From: DATBGZ01 sp963803115
GTDB lineage: Bacteria > Actinomycetota > Actinomycetes > Mycobacteriales > Micromonosporaceae
DNA: 64,000 bases
Assembly (NCBI GenBank): GCA_963803115.1
Contig: CAWDLN010000014.1
Coordinates: 62,001-126,000 of the forward strand
Direction: 5' to 3'
Shown here piece after piece: positions 8,513 to 17,152 of the stretch (its first letter is position 1; each line of letters begins with the position of its first letter). The notes beneath the pieces are model-generated. The model was not told the DNA's origin. It ran no database searches and was given only the letters and a program-made list of their open reading frames with translations. A program made the translations under genes and the position numbers.

Positions 8513-9232
8513 TCAGCCGACCGCCGCCGAGAGACTCGCGGGCGTCGGCTGCTCGAGTTCCTTTCCGTTGACGTAGACCGTGGGGGTTTGGAAGAGGCCT
8601 CGTTGCGCGGCCTTGTTGTTCACGTTCGATACCCAGTCCTTGTACTTCATGTCTCGCACACACGCCGCGAACGACGGTGCGTTCAGCCCGACCGGGCCGC
8701 CAAGATCGATCAGCTGGTCGTCGCTGAGTCCCGCACTGCCCTCGGCCGGCTGGTTGGCGAACAGCGCCTCGCCGTACTCCTTGAGCTTCCCGGCGTCGGC
8801 GGCGCACGCGGCCGCGTTTGCGGCCCGGGACGAGTAGCCGCTCGGATTGCTCTGGCTGTCGAGGAAGCCGAGCGGGTGCCACACCAGTCGGATCTTGTTG
8901 TCGGCGATCATCTGGTTGATGGTATTGGTGGCCGTCGATTCGAAGTTGCGGCAGGCGGGACACAAGAAGTCCAGGTACACCTCGACGGTGTCCGGGCCGC
9001 TGCCGGCCACCGCGAGGCCCGACTTGCTTCCGCCGTCGTCGGTCACTCCGGCCGGTGAGGCGAACGATTCCGGCGTCTGGGACCGCAGCAATCCCCAGCC
9101 GACCACACCGGCGATGATCAGAACGAGGACGCCGATGACGCTGATCCAGATCGTCCGCTTGCGGCGCCGCTCGGCGGCGAGTTGTTCCCGCACCATCCGG
9201 TTGGCCTGCTTCTGGCGCGTGCGCTTGCTCAC
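8513..9232 (-). CDS. membrane-anchored DsbA-like thioredoxin-fold protein
   Basis: A 239-residue protein with a basic N-terminus, one membrane anchor (about residues 28-49) and an extracytoplasmic thioredoxin fold. The active-site motif is C91-P-A-C94 in YLDFLCPACRNF, and the cis-proline is in FQTPTVYVNGKEL. It probably forms or isomerises disulfides in exported proteins, like actinobacterial DsbA/MdbA-type enzymes. Its ATG overlaps the stop of the upstream MauE/DoxX-like gene by 4 bases, so the two are co-translated and likely work together in redox transfer. A VKOR homologue is not seen. Confidence 0.88.
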   Translation of the reverse strand: MSKRTRQKQANRMVREQLAAERRRKRTIWISVIGVLVLIIAGVVGWGLLRSQTPESFASPAGVTDDGGSKSGLAVAGSGPDTVEVYLDFLCPACRNFESTATNTINQMIADNKIRLVWHPLGFLDSQSNPSGYSSRAANAAACAADAGKLKEYGEALFANQPAEGSAGLSDDQLIDLGGPVGLNAPSFAACVRDMKYKDWVSNVNNKAAQRGLFQTPTVYVNGKELEQPTPASLSAAVG

Positions 9233-9714
9233 GGGCGCGGTCCTCCGTCCAGCAGTCGGGCGTCCAGGGAGAACCGGCTGCCCGGAAACCAGGCCAGGAA
9301 CCCGGCGACGAGTAGCAACCCGATGTCCCGAACGGTTTCAGTAAAGTACGCAGGACGTACGTTTGCGGCCAAATCACCGCCATTCCCAAAGCAGCCACAG
9401 TCGATCCGAAGACCGCGGGCCCACACCGACGCGATCCCGGCGATGAACACGACCAGCAGTCCGGCCGAGACGGCGGCCGCCAGGCGCGTGGCCAGCCCCA
9501 GCAGGAGCAGCAACCCGAGCGCAATCTCCAGAAATGGCAGCACGGCGCCGATGAACCGTGACGCCTCAAAAGGAAAAATGCGATAGGCGGCGACCGATCG
9601 CCCGCTCGCGGCAATATCGCCGATTTTCGATATTCCGGCCACGATCCAGACCACACCCAGTACGAGCCGGGCCGCCGTGCTCAACCACGGCAACGCCGTG
9701 TCCGGAATACGCAC
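9229..9714 (-). CDS. MauE/DoxX-family membrane protein
   Basis: A 161-residue protein with four membrane segments and the family motif RIDCGCFGNGGDL between segments 3 and 4. MauE-like proteins support disulfide formation in exported enzymes, and DoxX-like ones act in quinone-linked redox. The CGC pair is a plausible redox site. It forms an overlapping pair with the DsbA-like gene downstream. A role as the membrane redox partner of that protein is inferred from context only. Confidence 0.82.
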   Translation of the reverse strand: MRIPDTALPWLSTAARLVLGVVWIVAGISKIGDIAASGRSVAAYRIFPFEASRFIGAVLPFLEIALGLLLLLGLATRLAAAVSAGLLVVFIAGIASVWARGLRIDCGCFGNGGDLAANVRPAYFTETVRDIGLLLVAGFLAWFPGSRFSLDARLLDGGPRP

Positions 9715-9777
9715 GGTACTTAGTCTGTCCCGCCCGACGATCCGGTTCCCCGGGTAACGCTGGGAATGAGCCGGGAA

Positions 9778-10356
9778 TTAGACCACCAGAGCCTGTGAGA
9801 CCGCCGCCACGAGTTCGACGCGGGCCCGGGCCACCCGTGACCGGATCGTGCCGATCGGCACGCCGAGGCTCTGGGCAGCCTCCTCATAGGACAGTCCGAT
9901 GACCTGAGTGAGTACGAATGCCTCACGCTGCGCGGAGTTGAGTCGCCGCAACAGTTCCGTGGCGCCGATCGCGCCCGAAGGGTCGTCGTCGATCGGCTCG
10001 GTCGCATTCAACGCGGCCGCCCGGCTCAGTAGAGCCCGCCGCCGTACCGCGCTCCGGATGTGGTCGGCGCAGGTTCGGCGGGCGATACCGAAGAGCCAGG
10101 TACGGACGCTGGCCCGGCCCTCGAACGCCGGCAGGGCTCGGAACGCCCGCAGGTATGTCTCCTGCGTGAGGTCGTCAGCAGTTCCGGCATCGACCAGCGA
10201 CGCGACGAGGCGCCACACCTCGGCCTGAGTGGTTCGAACGAACGCGGCCGTCGCGACTGGATCGCCGGCCCGAGCCGCCAGCGCCCACTCGGTCGCCTCA
10301 TCGCGCGCGCCATCGACGCGCGTCGTACCGTCGAATGAGGCGGAATCGATGGCCAC
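9778..10356 (-). CDS. ECF RNA polymerase sigma factor
   Basis: About 192 residues with sigma region 2 (DDLTQETYLRAFRALPAFEG, then VRTWLFGIARRTCADHIR) and region 4 (EAFVLTQVIGLSYEEAAQ, then GVPIGTIRSRVARARVEL). It directs RNA polymerase to an unidentified regulon and resembles mycobacterial SigC-like factors in length. The start is uncertain: GTG 10356 and TTG 10365 are both open and neither has a clear ribosome site. A zinc-finger anti-sigma candidate is transcribed divergently from 10445, so their promoters share about 90 bp. Confidence 0.88.
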   Translation of the reverse strand: MAIDSASFDGTTRVDGARDEATEWALAARAGDPVATAAFVRTTQAEVWRLVASLVDAGTADDLTQETYLRAFRALPAFEGRASVRTWLFGIARRTCADHIRSAVRRRALLSRAAALNATEPIDDDPSGAIGATELLRRLNSAQREAFVLTQVIGLSYEEAAQSLGVPIGTIRSRVARARVELVAAVSQALVV

Positions 10357-10444
10357 GGCGAGCAACAGTACGCGCCAACGATGAGTTGCGGGTGAGAGGT
10401 GAGTCGCGCGGAACTCGACGCAGATCCAGACCGACTATCCGGGC

Positions 10445-11050
10445 ATGCGATGCGACTTGGTCCAAGCTGCGCTTTCGGCCCGACTCGACGGCGAGGCTGA
10501 GACCCAGCCAAGCTACGAGATCGACGCCCATCTCGACGGTTGCGCGGCCTGCCGAGACTGGCTCACCCGGGCTGAACAGTTGACCCGAATCGTGCGTGTG
10601 CAATCCGTGGAGGTACCAGACTTGACCGCCGCGATACTCGCCGCCGCGCGACGCGAGAACGTAGTGCCGTCGTCCAGACGACCAACCGCCCAACGGTGGG
10701 CCGGGCTTCGCTGGAGTCTCGGTCTGCTCGCCGTGGTCCAGCTGTTCGTGGCGGTGCCGGACCTGCTGGGCGCCGTCGGCCACGACGCGCACGCAGGTCG
10801 CGAGGTCGCCGCGTTCGACATTGCCCTGTCGGTCGGGCTTCTGATCGCCGCGTGGTACCCCGAGTACGCCCGTTTCTTTGCGCCGGTCGTGATGACCCTC
10901 GTGTTGTGCTTCGTAATGATCAGCGCCCTCGACGTGACGCAAGGCGTCGTCACGGCGAGCCGGGTGGCGGTTCACGCGATCGCCGTCGTGCAGGCCGGAC
11001 TGTTGTGGCTGCTCGCCCGGCGGGTACCGCCAATACGAGCCACCGCGTGA
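10445..11050 (+). CDS. zinc-finger (ZAS-like) membrane anti-sigma candidate
   Basis: 201 residues. The N-terminal cytoplasmic domain carries H29-X3-C33-X2-C36 (AHLDGCAACRDWL), the zf-HC2/ZAS zinc motif. It is followed by about four membrane segments from residue 85 on. Such proteins hold an ECF sigma factor inactive and release it on redox or envelope stress. The obvious partner is the divergent sigma gene; this arrangement is less common than the usual sigma/anti-sigma operon, so the pairing is inferred. Confidence 0.8.
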   Translation: MRCDLVQAALSARLDGEAETQPSYEIDAHLDGCAACRDWLTRAEQLTRIVRVQSVEVPDLTAAILAAARRENVVPSSRRPTAQRWAGLRWSLGLLAVVQLFVAVPDLLGAVGHDAHAGREVAAFDIALSVGLLIAAWYPEYARFFAPVVMTLVLCFVMISALDVTQGVVTASRVAVHAIAVVQAGLLWLLARRVPPIRATA

Positions 11051-11100
11051 CCCAAGCACCCCTGCGTCGCAACTGTGGTGAGACTCGGCATGATTGCCGG

Positions 11101-12801
11101 GTGACCGTCGCCCGCCGCCCCCGCCGGGACCACGACCCCAACCGCTCCAGCGCCCGCGTCCGCCGCGCCCGTACCGTGCTCATCGCGATGATGTTGGGGC
11201 TGGTGGCCGTCCTGGTCGGTCCCGCCTCCCCAGCGAGCGCACATGCGGCGCTCGTCGGCAGCAGTCCCGCGGCGGACTCGATCGTTCAGGAGTCACCGAC
11301 CCAGGTGGTCCTGACGTTCACGGAGACGGTCAACCCGGTTCAGGGCAAGATCCGCGTCATCGCTCCGGACGGGACCCGGATCGACCGCAACCAGGCGCGT
11401 TCCTCCGGTTTGCAGTTGATCATTCCAGTACGGCCGTTTGAGGCGGTCGGCACCTATCTCGTCACGTTTCGAGTGATCTCCGCGGACAGCCACCCGGTCG
11501 GCGGTGCGTTCAGCTTCTCCTACAAGCAGGTCTCGCCGGGGGGCCCGCCAAGCGCGAGCGGTGACGAGGCGCAAGCCTCGCCATTCGTGCTCGCCGCTTT
11601 GCCGGTCGCCCGCTGGACGGGGTATGTGGGCCTGCTGCTCCTCGTCGGCTCGGTGTTGGTACTGGCGCTGCTCTGGCCACAACGACTCTCGCGGATCGGG
11701 CCGACGCGGGTGATCTGGATCGGCGCCGGGCTGGTGGCGCTCGGGACGATCCTCGAGCTGGCGCTGCAAGTGCCCTATGTGGCCGGTGGCGGCCTCGGCA
11801 ACGTCACCGGCGAAGAGGTGCGCGAGGTCCTGGCGAGCCAGTACGGCGCGGCCCACCTGATCCGGCTCGGCGCCCTGGCCGCTGCATTGGTGTTGGTGCG
11901 GCCGATTGTGCAGGGCAAGGGCTGGGGAGCGGATCGGGTTCTGCTCGCCGTACTGGGAACTATCGCGGTAGCGACATGGTCCGTCTCCGGACACCCGAGC
12001 GCATCACCGTTGCCGACCCTGACGGTGGTCTCGGACATGATTCACATAGCGTCGATGAGCGTGTGGCTCGGTGGCCTGGTCATGCTGGTGGTGTTCCTGC
12101 TGCCGCGGGCGAACGCTACCGAGCTAGGCGCGATCGTGCCGGTGTGGTCCCGATGGGCGACGTACGCGGTCGCCGTCCTGGTGATCACCGGTACGGCGCA
12201 GGCTCTGATCGAGGTCAATCCACTCTCGACGCTCTTCAGTACGGCGTACGGCTGGGTGATCGTGGCCAAGGTCGCACTGGTCGGTCTGGTGCTCCTCGTC
12301 GCCGCGGTCTCCCACCGCATGGTCGGCGCGGTCGCCGACCAGGCTGACCGTTCAGCCGGGCGCTTGCGCGGGTCCGTGATCGCGGAGGCCGCGATCGCCG
12401 TCGTCATCCTCGGCGTCACGTCGGTGCTCGTGCAGCTCACACCGGCCCGCACCTCGGCCGAGACGGCGGCGTCCTCCTCAGTGCAGACCGAAATCATGCG
12501 CGACCAGCGTTTCATCCTCACCGTGGACCTGACGCCCGCCACGGTCGGCGTGAATCAGCTCCATCTGTACGCCACGACGCCCGATGGTCAGCCCGCCACG
12601 ATCCTTCAATGGACGGTCAAGGCCTCGCTGCCCGACCAGGGCATCGAGCCGATCGAGGCCTCGGTCCTCAAGATCAGTGCGGACCACGCGACAGCGCAGG
12701 TCGGGCTGCCGACCGCGGGGAGTTGGAAGTTCACCTTCGCGTTGCTGATCACAGAGGACACGAACGGGATCGTCACCGCCGACTTCACCGTCAGGTCGTG
12801 A
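11101..12801 (+). CDS. CopC-CopD copper transport/resistance fusion protein
   Basis: A 566-residue fusion. After a signal peptide that should be cut before H48 (SPASA|HAALV) comes a CopC domain, with the mature N-terminal His and the DSHPVGG motif as copper ligands. Eight or so CopD-type membrane segments and a C-terminal extracellular beta domain of about 110 residues follow. YcnJ-type fusions of this kind move copper across the plasma membrane or help deliver it to exported cuproenzymes; import versus delivery cannot be decided here. GTG 11101 is the start closest to the signal peptide. The gene follows the anti-sigma by 50 bp. Confidence 0.87.
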   Translation: MTVARRPRRDHDPNRSSARVRRARTVLIAMMLGLVAVLVGPASPASAHAALVGSSPAADSIVQESPTQVVLTFTETVNPVQGKIRVIAPDGTRIDRNQARSSGLQLIIPVRPFEAVGTYLVTFRVISADSHPVGGAFSFSYKQVSPGGPPSASGDEAQASPFVLAALPVARWTGYVGLLLLVGSVLVLALLWPQRLSRIGPTRVIWIGAGLVALGTILELALQVPYVAGGGLGNVTGEEVREVLASQYGAAHLIRLGALAAALVLVRPIVQGKGWGADRVLLAVLGTIAVATWSVSGHPSASPLPTLTVVSDMIHIASMSVWLGGLVMLVVFLLPRANATELGAIVPVWSRWATYAVAVLVITGTAQALIEVNPLSTLFSTAYGWVIVAKVALVGLVLLVAAVSHRMVGAVADQADRSAGRLRGSVIAEAAIAVVILGVTSVLVQLTPARTSAETAASSSVQTEIMRDQRFILTVDLTPATVGVNQLHLYATTPDGQPATILQWTVKASLPDQGIEPIEASVLKISADHATAQVGLPTAGSWKFTFALLITEDTNGIVTADFTVRS

Positions 12802-12903
12802 CCGCGTCACGCCGTCCCCGCCAGGACGACGAGAGTCTCGACGTTGAGTGGGAGTCGGTTTCCACGACCGCGCGGAGCCGCCTCTCCGTGAGTCGCCCTA
12901 CAT

Positions 12904-14193
12904 CTACGTCGCCACGTGACTTCCCGCTCGAGCCGGAGCGCCGTCGGGAGTCGCGCTGTCGCGGTAACTGCTCAATCGAGCTGGATCGATGGGTATCACG
13001 ACCAACAGCGCGAGCATCAGCCAGATGTACCAGTCACCCATGACCACGCCGAGCCAGCCGCCCGGCGCGTGGAACCTGAACTCGTAGTACTCGAGTGTGT
13101 TGAAAGTGACCGTGACATAGACAATCGCGGATACAACCAGGAGTGCCCAACGGTTGCGCAGGCCAGACCGGACCGCAACAAGTTGCGGTGCGCGGTCCAT
13201 GGCGGTATCGACCATCGCCAGTATCGCGGGAGCGAACCAGAAGATGTGGTGCGCCCACGTCAGCGGGCTGACGAGGCTGCCCACGAAACCCGTCAGCGCC
13301 ATGCCGGTCAATTCGTCGCCCTCAAGGGCGGCTCGGCGAGCCCGCCACATGCCGTAGATGAAGACCGGCCCAACGAGTGCCAGCCACAACAGCCGCGGCG
13401 GAGCGTCCGGCAGGAACTCACGAGCCAAGAAGCCGTTCAGCGACTGATTCATGAAGTAGTGCAGCTGTCCGACCCCCTCGCCATTGAGTAGCCGGTCAGT
13501 CCAGAACGTGGTGGAGTCCCTCATCGCGAGAACGTGCGCCAGCACCGTCGCGAGCACGGCCGTCGCCGATGCGACGACCGTGGCGCGGCCGCGTCGGGTC
13601 ACCAGCAGATAGACGATGAAGATTCCGGGGACGAGCTTGATCGCCGTGGCGAGGCCAATGCCCACACCCAGGAACCTGCTCTGCCGCGGCGCCAGTACGG
13701 CCAGATCGAATACCACGAGCGCCCACAGCACCGGGTTGATCTGGCCGAAGTCGAAGCCGAGCCGTACCGGCACCAGACCGGAGACGAGGAGGAAGACGAC
13801 CGCGAAGACGAAGGTCTGAGACAGCCCGTGTCGCCGTGCGACCGGGCCCACGAGCCACCACACCGAGGCGGCCACGCACACCACGGCCACGACGATGAAC
13901 GCGACGAGGCCGACCGTCGAGCTCATGTACGCCAGGGGCAGGAGTACGAACGCCCCGGCCGGCGGGTAGGTGAACCCCAGCTGGCCCTGGGTCGCGTCAG
14001 GTCGGGAGTACTCGTAGAGCGGATGCCCACCCGTCCACCACTGCATCGCCTCGCGGTACACGGTGAGGTCGAAGAAGTGGTTCCGGAGCCCGAACCGGAT
14101 GTGCGTGAACACGGCGACGACGACCGCCGCCACGACAATGATCGTCTGTACGCGCGTCCAGCGGCCCGGCCGCGGCGGCGCGTGGTGGCTCAC
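12904..14193 (-). CDS. GT87 (DUF2029) polyprenol-dependent mannosyltransferase-like protein
   Basis: A 429-residue membrane protein with about ten segments. The GT-C type acidic pair lies in the first external loop (NHFFDLTVYREAMQWW), followed by the family motif FTYPPAGAFVLLPLAY and later GFDFGQINPVL. Members such as PimE add alpha-1,2-mannose from polyprenyl phosphomannose to phosphatidylinositol mannosides outside the membrane; the acceptor here is unknown. GTG 14193 is preferred because it follows GAAGGGGG, while the ATG nine codons upstream has no such site. It is convergent with the CopC-CopD gene. Confidence 0.85.
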   Translation of the reverse strand: MSHHAPPRPGRWTRVQTIIVVAAVVVAVFTHIRFGLRNHFFDLTVYREAMQWWTGGHPLYEYSRPDATQGQLGFTYPPAGAFVLLPLAYMSSTVGLVAFIVVAVVCVAASVWWLVGPVARRHGLSQTFVFAVVFLLVSGLVPVRLGFDFGQINPVLWALVVFDLAVLAPRQSRFLGVGIGLATAIKLVPGIFIVYLLVTRRGRATVVASATAVLATVLAHVLAMRDSTTFWTDRLLNGEGVGQLHYFMNQSLNGFLAREFLPDAPPRLLWLALVGPVFIYGMWRARRAALEGDELTGMALTGFVGSLVSPLTWAHHIFWFAPAILAMVDTAMDRAPQLVAVRSGLRNRWALLVVSAIVYVTVTFNTLEYYEFRFHAPGGWLGVVMGDWYIWLMLALLVVIPIDPARLSSYRDSATPDGAPARAGSHVAT

Positions 14194-14277
14194 GTGGACC
14201 CCCTTCCCCGGATTGGCCACACCCTACCCAGAAGCGCCGTCGACGTGTCGCCGGTCCGACCGGGCGCACTCGGCTGA

Positions 14278-14336
14278 CCGATGTCCGCCGCCACGTCTAC
14301 CGATGTCCGTCGCCACGTCTTCCGCCGCCACGTCTA
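14278..14336. repeat. 22-bp direct repeat upstream of orn
   Basis: CCGATGTCCGCCGCCACGTC is followed by a near copy with one change and then by a shortened third copy (CCGCCGCCACGTCT). It lies 50-110 bp before the orn start in the presumed promoter region. Its function is unknown. Confidence 0.75.
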
Positions 14337-14389
14337 AGGTGAACACGCTGATCCACAACTCCGATCGGCTCTGGAGAAGGGTCCCCCGC

Positions 14390-15001
14390 GTGAACGAACA
14401 CCTCGTCTGGGTCGACTGCGAAATGACGGGTCTCGACGTCGAAAAGGATGTCCTCATCGAGGTCGCCGCCCTCGTGACTGACTCCGAGCTGAACGTTCTC
14501 GGCGCCGGTGTGGATGTGGTGATCCACGCGGAGGACGCGGCTCTCGGATCAATGGTGGAGATCGTGCGCGAGATGCACGACAAGTCCGGGTTGACCGACG
14601 AGGTTCGCGCCGCCACGGTCACCGTTGCCGACGCCGAAGACATGATCATGACGTATGTACGGTCGTTCGTGACTGAACCGCGCACCGCTCCCTTGTGTGG
14701 CAACTCGATCGCGACCGACCGCAGCTTCCTGGCGCGGTACATGCCCCGCTTTGACGAGTACCTCCACTACCGGATGATCGATGTTTCATCGATCAAGGAG
14801 CTGTGCCGGCGCTGGTACCCGCGCACATACTTCGGGCAGCCGGCCAAGGGCCTGGCCCACCGTGCGCTGGCCGACATCCAGGAGAGCATCCGGGAGCTGG
14901 AGTACTACCGGCGCGCCATCTTTGTCGAACCTCCTGGTCCGGACGTCGACGCGGCCAGGGCCATCGCCGCCGAGGTAGCGCAGCGGCGGCCCATCGGCTG
15001 A
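14390..15001 (+). CDS. orn: oligoribonuclease
   Basis: A 203-residue DEDDh 3'-5' exoribonuclease that degrades 2- to 5-nt RNA, including pGpG-type linear dinucleotides, in the cytosol. D9 and E11 are in VWVDCEMTGLD, the third acid is in NSIATDRSFLARYMPRFDEY, and the closing His/Asp pair is in AHRALADIQESIREL. GTG 14390 follows GGAGAAGG. In many actinomycetes orn is directly followed by tRNA-His; here an IS110 element separates the two. Confidence 0.95.
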   Translation: MNEHLVWVDCEMTGLDVEKDVLIEVAALVTDSELNVLGAGVDVVIHAEDAALGSMVEIVREMHDKSGLTDEVRAATVTVADAEDMIMTYVRSFVTEPRTAPLCGNSIATDRSFLARYMPRFDEYLHYRMIDVSSIKELCRRWYPRTYFGQPAKGLAHRALADIQESIRELEYYRRAIFVEPPGPDVDAARAIAAEVAQRRPIG

Positions 15002-15310
15002 GGGCAAGGAAGATCACGCTGGGCGTGAAACGTGTGGTCTGGTTGCGCTCGGTGGTGGGCTGGGGTTCCGCTGGCGTGTGCGTGTTTGGCCGGTCACAAT
15101 CGGCATCCATCGAGGGGCTTGGTCCCTCGATGGATGCCCGTGACGTCGAAGGTTCCCTGGAAGTGAAATCCGTAAGGAAGTCTGACGCTGGGACCTGACC
15201 CGGAAGGGTCACGCACTGTTGCTACGAGCACGCCGGTCAGAGTCTCCGTTCCCTGACTAGGTCCCCGGGCATCCGCATAGCCCATATGCATGGCTTGAGG
15301 AGGCGGGTCG
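15002..15310 (+). ncRNA. IS110 left-end non-coding region (candidate bridge RNA)
   Basis: 309 bp without a credible gene between orn and the IS110 transposase. It contains a perfect 15-bp hairpin (15102-15116 with 15124-15138, loop GCTTGGT). IS110-group elements encode a structured bridge RNA upstream of the transposase, and this is the right place and size. A plain terminator shielding the transposase from orn read-through is the alternative. The exact element boundary cannot be seen because IS110 ends lack terminal inverted repeats. Confidence 0.5.
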
Positions 15311-16665
15311 ATGGCAAGGACTAAGAGGGCGCCCGAGGAGATCCCCGACGAGGAGTATGAGCAGGTCCTCGAGCGGGTCTGCGCCATCGACGTGGCCAAG
15401 GAGTTCGGGCAGGTGTGTGTGCGCACGCCCAGGGCGGATGGCAAGCGTGCCAGCACGGTCTTTGCGGTGGACGCGACCACCGGGGACATCCTCAAGCTTG
15501 GCGAGTCGCTGCTGGAGCAGGGCATCGAGATGGTGACGCTGGAGTCCACTTCGGACTACTGGCGCATCTTCTACTACCTGCTGGAGGGGTGCGGGCTGCT
15601 GGTGCAGCTGGTCAACGCCCGCGACGTCAAGCACGTCCCGGGACGCCCCAAGTCAGACAAGCATGACTGCGTCTGGCTGGCCAAGCTGACCGAGCGGGGG
15701 ATGCTGCGACCCTCGTTCGTCCCGCCCCACGAGGTGCGAGTGCTGCGCGACTACACCCGCACCCGGGTCGACCTGACCCGCGACCGGACCCGTCACTGGC
15801 AGCGGCTGGAGAAGTTGCTCGAAGACGCGCTGATCAAGGTGACCACGGTGGCGTCGAAGATCACCACCATGTCGGTGCGGGACATGATCGACGCGCTCAT
15901 CCGGGGTGAGCGTGACCCGGAGGCGCTGGCTGACCTGGCTCGCGGTGTCATGCGCGACAAGCGCCGCGACCTCGTACGGGCACTCGACGGCCGGTTCGAC
16001 GACCACCACGCCGAACTCGCCACTATCCTGCTCGGTCAGATCGACAGCCTCACCGCCGAAATCGGCCGCCTCACCACCCGCATCGAGCAACTCGTCAACG
16101 AACTGCCCACCCCAGAGCCCCCCGTCGACCCCGACGGCGGGGCAACGCCAGCACAAAGCCCAGGCAACGCGCAGCCGGCAACGGCACCGAGCCGGCCACG
16201 CCCAGCCCTGCAACGACTCGCCGACATCCCCGGGATCAACCTCGACGCCGCCGAGGTGATCCTGGCCGAGATCGGCCCCGACATCAGCCGGTTCCCGACC
16301 CCGCAGCACCTGTGCTCCTGGGCGCGCCTGACCCCCCAACTCATCCAGTCCGGCAACAAGCGCCGCGGCGGCAAGACCTCCAAGGGCAACCCCTACCTCA
16401 AAGGCGTGCTCGGCAGCGCCGCCGCGTCCGCCTCCCGCACCAATACCTTCCTCGGCGAGCGCTACCGCCGCATCATCAAACGCCGAGGCAAAAGCAAAGC
16501 CCTCGTCGCGGTCGCCCGCTCCATCCTCGTCATCGTCTGGCACCTGCTCGCCAACCCCAACGCCGACTTTCCGACCTCGGCGCCGACTACTACGAAAGCC
16601 GCATCGACAAGGAGCGACGCAAACGCCAACTCATCCAACAACTCGAAGCGCTCGGCCTACAGTAA
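15311..16665 (+). pseudogene. IS110-family transposase, C-terminal frameshift
   Basis: A DEDD transposase with D27 (CAIDVAKEFG), E78 (TLESTSDYW), D116 and D119 (KSDKHDCVWLAKL), a helical middle, and the C-terminal Transposase_20 domain with GINLDAAEVILAEIGPD and the candidate catalytic serine in YLKGVLGSAAASASRT. At about 16568 the frame slips: the expected ending DLGADYYESRIDKERRKRQL continues one frame over and stops at 16665. Restoring one T in the TTT run would repair it. Without repair, translation continues with an unrelated tail to 17038. Only the last ~35 residues are affected, so either activity persists or the slip is a sequencing error. Confidence 0.85.
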
Positions 16666-16705
16666 CCCTCACCCCAGCCGCCGCCTAAACACCACACACA
16701 CCGCA

Positions 16706-16726
16706 GCCCGGCCACAACAGCCGGGC
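16706..16726 (+). terminator. hairpin after IS110 transposase
   Basis: GCCCGGC-CACAACA-GCCGGGC is a 7-bp perfect stem 40 bp after the transposase stop. There is no U-tract, as is usual in high-GC genomes. It could be a terminator or part of the element's right end. Confidence 0.5.
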
Positions 16727-16919
16727 ACAAACGCCTTAGGAGGAGTTGGTAGGGCACCTTCCATACGTTTTCCGGCCATGAAGGGCACCTTTATCGCGCC
16801 GGAGGGACACGGGCACGACCGGCGGCCGCGGGCCGGGCGTTATCCCGGTGGCGGTGCTGGGTCAGTTTGTCGCTATCATGGTCGCGCGCGATGTGCGGGC
16901 TGTGCGCATGCGCGCGATG

Positions 16920-16995
16920 GTGGCTGTAGCTCAGCTGGTAGAGCGCCGGGTTGTGGTCCCGGATGTCGAGGGTTCGAGTCCCTTCAGTCACCCCA
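16920..16995 (+). tRNA. tRNA-His (anticodon GUG)
   Basis: Acceptor GTGGCTG pairs with CAGTCAC. The anticodon stem CCGGG/CCCGG encloses TTGTGGT (anticodon GTG). A T-arm with TTCGAGT and an encoded CCA (16993-16995) follow. The extra G-1 typical of tRNA-His would be G16919, opposite C16992. Confidence 0.95.
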
Positions 16996-16999
16996 CCTA

Positions 17000-17034
17000 G
17001 CCCCAGGCCCCGGTGCTACACCGGGGCCTGGGGC
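17000..17034 (+). terminator. strong hairpin terminator after tRNA-His
   Basis: A perfect 15-bp GC-rich stem (17000-17014 with 17020-17034, loop GCTAC) directly after the tRNA. No T-run follows, but the stem is strong enough to act as an actinobacterial I-shaped terminator. Confidence 0.85.
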
Positions 17035-17061
17035 ATAGACGCCCGGGGCCGGCCGCTCAGG

Positions 17062-17125
17062 CTCGGCGACCTTGGTGAAATGCGGGTGATCGGAGATCGA
17101 ACCACGCGTATTTCTCCAAGATCGC
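17062..17125. repeat. dispersed palindrome-ended repeat, copy 3
   Basis: It begins CTCGGCGACCTTGGTGAAAT and ends TTTCTCCAAGATCGCGGG, followed by a second partial ATCGCGGGAGAA (17139-17150). The central 20 bp are identical to copy 2. It lies between the tRNA-His terminator and the stop of the leftward L,D-transpeptidase, again at a convergent junction. Confidence 0.8.
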
Positions 17126-17152
17126 GGGAGAAATCCACGATCGCGGGAGAAG

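Noticed and set aside
15653..16543. Minus-strand open frame inside the IS110 transposase
   Set aside because: Low-complexity Gly/Ala/Asp text opposite a gene with clear DEDD motifs; a shadow frame.
16740..16800. GGGCACCTT direct repeats after the IS110 element as its target duplication
   Set aside because: Two 9-bp copies lie 31 bp apart on the same side of the element, not flanking it, so they are not a target duplication.
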